Shown: positions 55,722 through 64,000 of the stretch, piece after piece | How the letters are laid out: every line of letters starts with the position of its first letter | How positions within the stretch are numbered: the stretch's first letter is position 1 | Origin: Tilletia caries | Lineage: Eukaryota; Basidiomycota; Exobasidiomycetes; Tilletiales; Tilletiaceae | DNA length: 64,000 nucleotides | Reading direction: 5' to 3' | NCBI GenBank assembly: GCA_032718865.1 | Contig: JALUTQ010000027.1 | Span: 930,001 to 994,000 of the forward strand | The notes under the pieces: model-generated | Told to the model about the DNA's origin: nothing | Database searches by the model: none | Seen by the model: the letters and a program-made list of their open reading frames with translations, nothing else | Position numbers and translations under genes: made by a program

Positions 55722-58700
55722 ATGAACTCGAACTCAAGCTCTGCTTTTTCAGGGATCCCCAACGCCAGCTTGGGTGCCTGAACTTCCAGATATAGCCCAA
55801 CCTTCTTCGCAGCTTTCTCTTCCCTTCCCACCGACTCCGGCTTCTTCAGCTTGTTCCAATCTGCTTCCCATTCCCAGCAGTACTTCTTCTCCATCTTCGG
55901 GCTCTTCTGGACGGAAAGCGCCACGTAAACGACAGCGGAATCGCAAATCTGTGGCATTGGCTGCCCGCGACCTTTCCTCCGCCGATCCGCGAGAAGCAGT
56001 CGATCAACACGCCTTCTTCGATGATGGCGTCGACTTTTTCCTTCCACGATCATGATAACGACATTCTCGGAGCTCAAGAGACCCTTCCCACTGCCGCCTC
56101 CAGCAGTAACACCCAGCTTTCAGAGACCAGGCAACTTCCGGTCGACACCCCGAGCAGCTACTCCAATTTGATTTTTCACCGACAAGTTTGCCTACTGCGC
56201 ACGCATCGATAGAAGCTGCTGGGTTCTCGAGGACTGCGCCATGGGTCTGCCGCTGGTATGTTGGGACTTGGGAATCGTGATCTGCCCCTGAGATCCTATT
56301 CAATTGACGCAATTCTGATATCTTTCATTTGCACAGCTTGGTTCTTTCTACCATGTCACCTTGTACGAGGGTCTGAACGCGGATCAAATAGAGCGCCTGA
56401 CGACATGCGACTGCACTAGAGGAAGAGGCGGACTGGATTGTCTCCATCAGCAGGCCATGCGTCAGGACACGTTGCGGTTTAAGGAGGAGGTTATTTTTGT
56501 GTTCTGAACGTGAGTTTCTCATGAACCGATGGTTGAGCAGAAGGCGGAGATCAGTGGTCTGTCTGTGCATGAAGATCATTCGTTCGCAGTCATTTACTTA
56601 CCACGATTGATTCTATCTTGCAGCCAATCCAGTTGCCATTGAATTTGCCTCTCATTTGCACGGTCGGCGTGCTTGGTTTTCAGTTCTGTCGACCCGGAGC
56701 TCCATCCATTCCAACAGTCAGGATGGAAAGCGATGCATCGTTTCTCTCGTATCCTCTCAACGGTGGACATGCTCGGCATCACACTGCTCCAGCAATGCGC
56801 TTCCGGCCAGCACCTGCGTTCACCGAACGCGAGCAAAGATGTTCTGGAAGGAATCTCTTGAACCACAGCTTGAAGACAGTGAGGAGAGTGATGACTACGA
56901 GGAAGACCAGCAAGGTAAGTAGAATGAACTGTGCTGAATGTCAGGCGCTAGTAGAAGCAGCAGGTATTGTCCATCATCTTCTGACTTGTATGTTTATTCA
57001 CGTGCAGACGACCTTCAGCAGCTTTCGCATACGGCTGAAAGTGTTCGAGCTCACGTCCAAATCAATTCTTGTTCTCACCTTCCCATCCCGCCCCCCTCCG
57101 TTCTGCCGCCTCTCCACTGATCCAGAACCCCGCTCACCCACAATGGGTCAAGCCCTGCCCTCACCTCTCCCACTAGGAGATCATGCGCGGTGCGACTGCG
57201 GACGACCCAGCAACAATTTTCAAGAGATCTTGCGCAGAAAGTGCGTCGTCTATTACAGTTCAGGACCCCTGATCACTGAGATAGAGACGCAGGAGTGCAC
57301 ATGCCGCAGAAGCTCAGAAACAAGAAGCATTGGTCCTGATCTTTGCGAGTATGGTCTGTTCAATTGGAACAACGCGGTAGTGGTGTCTCACGAGCTGTTC
57401 AACTCGTATTCTTCCCAGCTATCTGCTTCCCCGACGCCCTTTACAGCTTTCTGTACCACTACCCAGCAGGCCTACGAGCAACACTCGCCCAACCTGAAGA
57501 CGAAGTTCCTCGCTCGCAGCACGTTCGTCAAGTTATATTTCGCCTACGTCCGCATCCAGCAGCTTGAAGTCTCTTTTTCCCGCCCGCAATGTGGGCCGAA
57601 CCATCAACTGTCATCGCAGACGGCATCGTTCTCGCATATAGCTCAAACTTAACCCACGCCCGGCTCTCTCCTCCGACCACTGTTGGTCCTGACATCAATA
57701 CAAACGCCCGTGCTGGAACCGTCACCCCCTTTCTCCCGCCAGTCTCCGTTCGACGTGCCGCGCGTGCTTTCTGTCGCTCGCTCAAGACTGTCGACATCGA
57801 CCACGCCCAGCTCCTCAAAACGTTCTCTACGAACCTTCACTCTGCGCTCCCGACGTTCCCGGGTCCGATTGCACTATGGGCGCGTCAATACGAGCAGCTG
57901 TTGTTCGTCATCTGCCTTGCCCCTTCTCTGCCTTCATCACTCGAGCTTGTGCTTCATAACCTCATCGATCAGTTCTGTGCCAACGAAGGAGTCTTCCAGC
58001 TTTGTCGGCCTTCGATCGCCCCCCCTTCTGCTCAGTCTGGCCGAGATGTCCGCCTCGCAAGCATCAACAGAACGATACGTCCGCCTAGGTACCAGCCTGG
58101 CACGACGATGTCCTTTCCTCGGCAACGTCGTACTGGCCTTCACATCCCCCTGCCTGTCAAAGCCATCACTCCCTGCTCGTGGACCTGCATCTCCTGATGC
58201 GCGCTACAGTCGACGTTATCAACTACCAGCTGAGCGCGCTCCATCCACGAGCAACACCGCCGCCTTCATCATCGTCTACTCAGCTTGACGTTGCTCCTTA
58301 CACGCAAACGGGTTCGCACTATGGAGCAGCTAAGTGCCGCCACAGACCGACGTATCCTCATCTCAACGAAGGCAAAGATGGGAGGAGTGGCGAGAAACAG
58401 GCTGGCCAGGAACAAGATCAGGACTCAAGCCAGCATTGTCGCAAGTTCTATGATGAGTATGTGAAGCGCAAGCGTACTGGAGGACTCATGGCTTTGTGGT
58501 GTACACATCGTCTTTGCGTTGGATTTCACGTCATACCAAAGTCGGAGGGACGCAACGATGTGTTCTCAGCCATACACTGTCACTGGCCCATTGCTCCTTC
58601 AGTGATAGTGTATGACTTTGCTTGTCAGCTTGGACCATACTCTCTACGTCGAGAGCCTGACTACTTCAAAGACACTCTCTTTGTAGTCGATCAAATGCAC

Positions 58701-58979
58701 GAGAAGGGCCATACGGATTGCTCGGCATCAAGTCGTCTCTCTACGTACATGAGGAACGATCCACAGCTCCAACATGTATACTCATCCGCAGCAGAGTGTG
58801 GGAATGCCGGTCTGGCTCGGATCAAGAAGACGGTCTCCTACAGCAAGCAGGAGCACGCCGTCGCGCTCGTGAGAGTGTTCCTGTCGATTTGGAATCGTCG
58901 CCGGATCAGGGATGCTCAGACGACAAGTCGGACGTCGATGCGGTCGGAGACGTCGACGGGCCGGACGGTGGAGCTGTGA
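55722..58979 (+). pseudogene. KDZ transposase, copy B, frameshifted
   Basis: Same gene as 51033-54286, but extra or missing bases in T, C and A runs shift the frame at about 55750 and 56038, and again near 57820, 58020 and 58150. The Cys-rich region and the catalytic motifs (VYDFACQLGPY, FVVDQMHEKGH, SAAECGNAGL) remain legible, the latter within the open frame 58179-58979. Whether these are real lesions or assembly errors cannot be told from sequence alone. Confidence 0.7.
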
Positions 58980-60704
58980 TGGTGCCTGGGTTGGACTGTG
59001 CTTGATTTTTGGCCTTTTTCCCTTGCAAGCTCCGCGCGCAATTCCTGCAACTGCGACTTCATGATGTCCATCTGAGCAATACGAAGCTTCGAATCCCTGA
59101 TTGCCTTCGCCGCTTCCGTACGTTGCGAGATTCGATATGTGTCTGTGGCCTCCTTGAAGGTGGCCATCATGTCTAAGCCCATCTGTCTGAGCGTCGGTCG
59201 ATCTCGCTGGCACAGCGAGGGGCTGACGAAAAGAGTTTCTTGCGTGGTGTGCTTGCCTTGATCTAGATGGGCGAGACCCACAAACACGCCCATTCCAGTT
59301 CGGACAGAAAGCTTTGCGGCCTAATTGCAGGAGATTTGCATTGTGCATTAGCCATTTTCTCTCTCTCTCGGTATGGCATGGTCGGCCCTCGGGTACTCAC
59401 GCTCTCAATCAGCTTGAAGCTGCGACCTGCAATCCTACACCGCTCCTCCGCATTCGCTTCATACTCCCAGTGCATCAGGGCGTATTTTTGTGCTTCCTCC
59501 ATGTTATCTGTCAGTTGTGAAGAAGAATCAATCATAAGTGTCAGCATTGAGGCATGAGACGCACTTTCGCATTGCGCTTTGCATACACATACTCCATATC
59601 TCCCGCCTTTGAGCATCTGTATACTTGTCTCCATCTGGCGAAGATTGAGAAGCCTTTCCCTTCCCTTTCCCGCCCTGCGGAGGCGACGCCGAGGGCGCCG
59701 ATTGATCTTCTGAGTGTTTCAAAAAGAACGGAAAGGCACACCTTCCAGGTCAGACTCGCTGCTAGACTGTATCGGTATCTGACTGCGCAATTTTCGGATA
59801 TCATACACCATACTCACCACGCCCAGTCATTTCAATGTCGCCGCTGGGGCTGTGCGCATTAATGTCGGTATTCGCTCGTGCAGTAGATGATGAAGGTTCA
59901 TTGATTGTGCTGTCAGCTGAGAAGAGTGAGGAGAAAAAAGTTCATTGTCAGCGGACAGCGATTGTGTATCGTATCGAGCGAAAAAAGTCGTAATCATTCA
60001 CCTTGCATCGGAGTGTGACCCGAACCCGACACTTGCCGTGCAAGTGATGCAGCAGAAAGCGCGGCATCTAGGCGCGCATCAGACACATTCAAAGCGGCGT
60101 CTGTGGAATCGATGCTGGGAGCAGGTGAGGACGCGCGGTTTCCGGAAAACGGCGAAGGAGGGAAAATTGTTGTGCTTGGTGTCGTTCGCACCTGGGCGGA
60201 ATCTAGGCCGATAGCAGCAGCAGCTGCCAAATTTCCGCCAATATCAGCAGCAGCAGCCATAGCTGCTACTAACGCCGGGGAGAGAGAAGAAACATCCTTC
60301 TCTGCGCCATCGTTGCCTCCAGGAGCCAGGGAAGCATTGGACGACAAGAAGACCGCAACAGGCGCCGTCGTTGCCGCTGCTGTGGCGGAGACCGCAGGCG
60401 CAGCAGGTGCCGCCGTTGCCGAAACCGCGTCCTCTGCTCCAGCGATGATTGTGCCTGGTGCTTCCGCAGCTGCTGCATCGACTTTCTTCGCTGTACCTGT
60501 AATTGAAGTACGAAATGGTTCATCGATGATGGCTCGTGCCTCAAGGAGAGCAAGCGCTTGAGCTCGTAGAGCACTGATTCCACATACCTCGCTTTCTCCC
60601 ACTGTGTGAACAGGGAAGGAACGCACAAGACCGAGGATCTGCCGGATCCAGACAGCCTTGCCTGCAACGCTTTCGTTTGTCTGCAATCGTTGAACAATGG
60701 ACAT
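58906..60704 (-). CDS. Unknown second gene of KDZ copy B
   Basis: Counterpart of 49305-51106. Its first large exon is longer and cleaner than in copy A (60704-59994, ending GHTPMQGE before an intron), giving a better view of the Ala-rich region and of SDARLDAALSAASLARQ. An extra A in a run near 59010-59020 shifts the last exon relative to copy A. The presence of the gene in both copies, in the same place, shows it is part of the element. Confidence 0.55.
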
Positions 60705-60981
60705 GCATCAGCAGCCAGCGCACGTCCAATCGTCCGCAGCGCAAGGTGAGGACTAACCAGGTGCCATCGCGCTCTCCTGCGGTGTTGTTTTGATGTTGAT
60801 GTCGTGTGGGAGCAGTGACTGAAGCCTTGGGAATGGCTGCTCTTCGCTGCTGCAATCTGCCATCTCCTGGCAGAAAAACGCCAGCATGCCAGCTCCTGGC
60901 AGGTAGCCTAACCGGTTTCTGGCTGTCACAGCTCTGCCTTTTGGCCGGGGTTTCAACTACTTTTTCACCAAAACCTGTCCC

Positions 60982-61143
60982 GTCATCATGAACATCTCTC
61001 CGTCCAGCAGGAAAGAAAGGAGAGGGATATGTAAGTCTTTCGCGATGTGGTTGCACTTCGTATTGTTGCGGAAGAGAACGAATGACAAAAGCTATAAGCA
61101 GAGTCCAACGCCTTTTCCGAAGGTTCCCCCACGTCCACCCGCC
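60982..61143. other. Host flank between KDZ copy B and NPL4
   Basis: 162 bp holding the NPL4 3' untranslated region; nothing else seen. Confidence 0.5.
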
Positions 61144-64000
61144 TCAGATGGGCAGCCCGCAAACATCACAATCACTCGCACCCCGTGCGTTGTGGAACGT
61201 GCAGTGAGGACAAACCTTCACACCATCATCTTGACCGCCAGCGGGTGCCGACCCAGACGCACCATGCAGCTGAGTCGATGAACCTGCGCTCGCATAGACA
61301 TCTTCGTCGTCGTCCACCAATATCGCATCTTCCGCCCGGGCACCGGGTCGGCCAGCGGCAGCCTGGGCTCGGTTTGTTGATGTTGCGCTGGCACTGGTAG
61401 GCGCCTGTCGGACCTCCGATATCTGCACGTCGCTATCATCCCGTGCCAGACGTCGGCTCGCAACCATGCTGACGTCGTCGTCGTCATTGTCGTCTTGGTC
61501 ATGGAAGACATCATCGTCGTCCCCGTCGATCTCAAAGTCTTCGGCGCCGTCATAAATGAAGGGATCGGGCTCCGCATTACCTGATGTGGCCTGCGGGATC
61601 GATCGGATGGGTGGTGATGCGGGTGCAGCGGCCGGGGCGGGCTCTGCCCTTCTTGGGGGAGACTGTCCGCCAGTATCAGGTCCTGAAACACCAGCCATAC
61701 TGGCCCGGATTGCAGCAGCAAGATCGGCGTCTTCATCATCATTGATGCCTCCATAACCACCCGCTCCGCCACCTCCACTGCCTGAGCCTTGCTCTCTTGC
61801 GATCGCTGCCAATGTTTGCCACCCCGGGGTACGCAAGAGATCGTCCAAAGCTGACCCAGGATCATGCGAAGTCACGACTTTAGCGAGTACGTCCATGTCA
61901 GTCTACGTGAGATGATATACACTGGTCAGCTTCAATCGTCCCAATGGCGGGCGAGCACGTCCACAACAATTTCTTACCTGCTCGAGAAGCCCGCAGGTAG
62001 ACAGGAAGGCAAACAGATGCCAATCACTCAAAGCCTTCACAAGCCGCATCCGAACTTCGGCTGTTCCATCATCTGCCTTGCCCTTGCCCTTGGCGTCAGT
62101 AGCTCCGAGAGGGTGCAGCTCAGCGCCCTGAAGGGCCTTGCTGATGATGGCCAAAGCGCGGTCCGTCGATTGATCATGCAGCCCTGGCCGGTTCTCGATT
62201 GGGAACTCCGACGAAAGGAAGAGCGGCGATGGCTTGTTGGGGAAACCATGGGTGACCTAGAGCGAAGTTTGTGCGTCAGTACGAGCGGGGTAATACTTGA
62301 TGTGGGCAAGAGACTCGATGCACTCACATTGACAAGCAGATACTCCACTGGGAACGTCGGCTTCGCACTCTCTTTGACCTCGATATTATACTGGTTCTTG
62401 TAACGATAGAAGACTTCGGGCACGTAGCGTTCCTTGTCCGCGCTCTGCTTCAGTCGCATCACGTTCGGCTTGACCGACGCCTCGACAAGGTCTGCTTGGA
62501 CGAGAGCCATCGCCTGTTCAGAGACCTGGTACGCCCGTACGTCAATGGCACCCCACTCCACCTGATCCACCACACCAGATTCCTCGTCCGCCGGGTCCGC
62601 CGCGCCAGGAGCGGTTCCGGACAAGACACAGGTGACGAATTTGCTGTTGAAGAATCCGGTCCGGCTGAATCGCGACGGGCTCCGGTTGGCGAGTTGGACG
62701 TGGGCAGCAAAGGTGACCTCATTGCCACTGAGGAAAAAGGAGTCCTTATGTCTTTTGGGCAGGACTTTGCCGACGAGGCTTTTGTCTTCGAATGTCGGAT
62801 CCGCTGGGGTCAAGTCGGTGTATATCATGCCCAGGAATTCACAGCCCAGCCCCTTGGCAAAGCCTTCCGCATGTACAACGCACTTCTTCGCGAGGGCTTC
62901 CACACGGGCCTGGTCGTCCCAAGGAATGCCCAACGTCAAGCCGTCAATGTCGCCCTCCTGAGGTGGCTCGTGAATCGCCTCGACGACCGCCTTGATGCCG
63001 AGCGGAACTCCCGCAATCTTCTTCCCTGTCGCGCCCGCTCCGCCTGCAGCAACCTCTGTCGCCTCATTGGTGACGGTATAGGGCTCATATCGGCCCAAAA
63101 GGAAGCCGAAACGCTGTTGACCCGTCTTCCTCCAGAACCCGAGCAGGTTTTCCACGAGAGACGCTGAGGCGAATTCGACGTGATCTAACATTCTGTAGTT
63201 TTGTCGGAGCAATGTGATCGCGCTTGGCTGGCATTTGGTGCAAATCCCGGCCGGCCACGCAGGGTGAGAGCCTGAGGGACATGGAATTTGTACTTGGTAT
63301 GATGCGGGGTCGAGTGGGGGGATGTAGGATGAGCCCTTGGTTGAGTTGGTGAGAACGTCCTTCTGGCGCAAATATGCGTGGAAGGAAAGGTGCTTGATCT
63401 TGTGTTCCGCGTGATAGGTTGCGTCGTAGGGCTGCGGTGGCGGACCTCAGAAAGTCAGCAAATCGGGCTGTATGCGCTAGGAAGACGCGCATATACTCAC
63501 CTCGAGTGGCATACAATAGTCGCACATCGCCTTGTCTCCGTGCCTGCAGAGCTTGGCATCCTTGGGCCGAAGGATTTTGCCATCCTGCTTCTCTAGGTAC
63601 ACATCGACTGCGTCCTCCTTGACGTTTTCCCAAGCGTTCGGCTGTTTTCCTTTGCCCGCCGCCGCTGGTACTGCATTATCTGGCTTTGCACTGGTGTGGG
63701 ACGCGGAGCTAGCGTCGGTCGCAGCTGATACGGGCGCTGCTGATGTTAATACTGACGGCGCGACACCATTACTGACGTCTGCGTCAGCGCCTTCCTTCGT
63801 CTGGTATGCCGCATACAGAAGGTGCCCATGCCTATAAATCGATACAATATGGAAATTTCAGCGACACTTTCCATTTTACAGCCGCGGGCAAGGTACTTAC
63901 GCGATGCCGAGCTCTCCCAGAGTCTTGCCGCGCAAGGTCTCCGCGGGCATTTCGCCCCCGCGCGGCTGATTTGAGAAGGTGAGCGTGGCTGGATCCGCAT
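61144..64000 (-). CDS. NPL4: NPL4, Cdc48 ubiquitin cofactor (5' end outside window)
   Basis: Multi-exon gene whose first codons lie beyond 64000. The N-terminal ubiquitin-like part ends with [14 protein letters not shown] and [10 protein letters not shown]. The zinc and MPN-like core follows: [67 protein letters not shown] and GMIYTDLTP. The last exons (61144-61896) add a UIM-like helix ([12 protein letters not shown]), acidic runs and a C-terminal NZF finger ([20 protein letters not shown]). NPL4 with Ufd1 recruits ubiquitylated proteins to the Cdc48/p97 unfoldase. Both a UIM and an NZF at the tail suggest extra ubiquitin contacts. Confidence 0.92.

Larger units (their letters stand above)
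55513..60981 (+). mobile_element. KDZ DNA transposon, copy B (5,469 bp), inverted
   Basis: An almost identical reverse-complement copy of 49028-54495, transposase on the plus strand and second gene on the minus strand. The ends are CGGAAAGG (inner) and CCTGTCCC (outer). Differences from copy A are mainly one- or two-base changes in homopolymer length, with a few substitutions such as near 58340. Beyond 60981 the sequence is unrelated to the left flank of copy A. No target-site duplication is evident. Confidence 0.9.

Noticed and set aside
56618..57652. 344-codon continuous frame in KDZ copy B, taken as one exon
   Set aside because: Its first third crosses regions that look like introns (GTAAGTAG near 56915) and lies in the wrong frame for copy A's exon; only the part from about MGQALPSPLPLG (57142) onward is credible transposase.

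Overview
The window is genomic DNA of a basidiomycete fungus. Host genes carry many short introns (about 50-90 nt, mostly GTGAGT donors, CTGAC-like branch points, YAG acceptors), there is a divergent pair of mating-type homeodomain genes (HD1 TALE-type and HD2 classical), and the transposon families are typical of Basidiomycota (KDZ, Copia, Gypsy, a LINE). The intron density makes Pucciniomycotina or Agaricomycotina likelier than Ustilaginomycotina; this is inference. I saw no tRNA, rRNA or CRISPR array.

Left third (1-27.1 kb), accessory and mating-type. A Copia element runs off the left edge. It is followed by an ORF1-only LINE copy with a poly(A) tail and 12-bp target-site duplication, and by a young Gypsy element with near-identical LTRs and a 4-bp target duplication. 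These elements stand directly upstream of an HD2-like paralogue (15338-16651) whose three exons read through as a protein with two homeodomains in tandem. Then come fragments of a delta-12 fatty-acid desaturase interleaved with a SIP5-type RING gene fragment, a 476-bp Tc1/mariner-like MITE, the HD1 gene (minus), a 543-bp shared promoter, the HD2 gene (plus), and a second TA-flanked inverted-repeat element.

Middle (27.4-48.9 kb), ordinary compact housekeeping DNA: DRG1-type GTPase, PKR1 (V-ATPase assembly), a possible small orphan gene, an LtrA-family membrane protein, bifunctional purine enzyme ADE5,7, ribosome-assembly WD40 protein RRB1, a short-chain dehydrogenase, a hotdog-fold thioesterase, heterotrimeric G-protein beta subunit, and a GNL1-type circularly permuted GTPase.

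Right (49.0-61.0 kb): two copies of one 5.47-kb KDZ DNA transposon in head-on inverted orientation with a 1,017-bp spacer, making a giant palindrome between GNL1 and NPL4. Each copy carries a KDZ transposase gene and a second, convergent gene of unknown function, plus short palindromes near both ends. The arms differ mostly by homopolymer-length indels. The 5'-truncated NPL4 gene fills the right edge.

How the parts relate: HD1 and HD2 proteins from compatible partners dimerise to control sexual development. An extra HD2-like gene with a diverged N-terminal region beside the locus could alter mating specificity. The transposon stack lies where the divergent HD1 partner of that copy would be expected.
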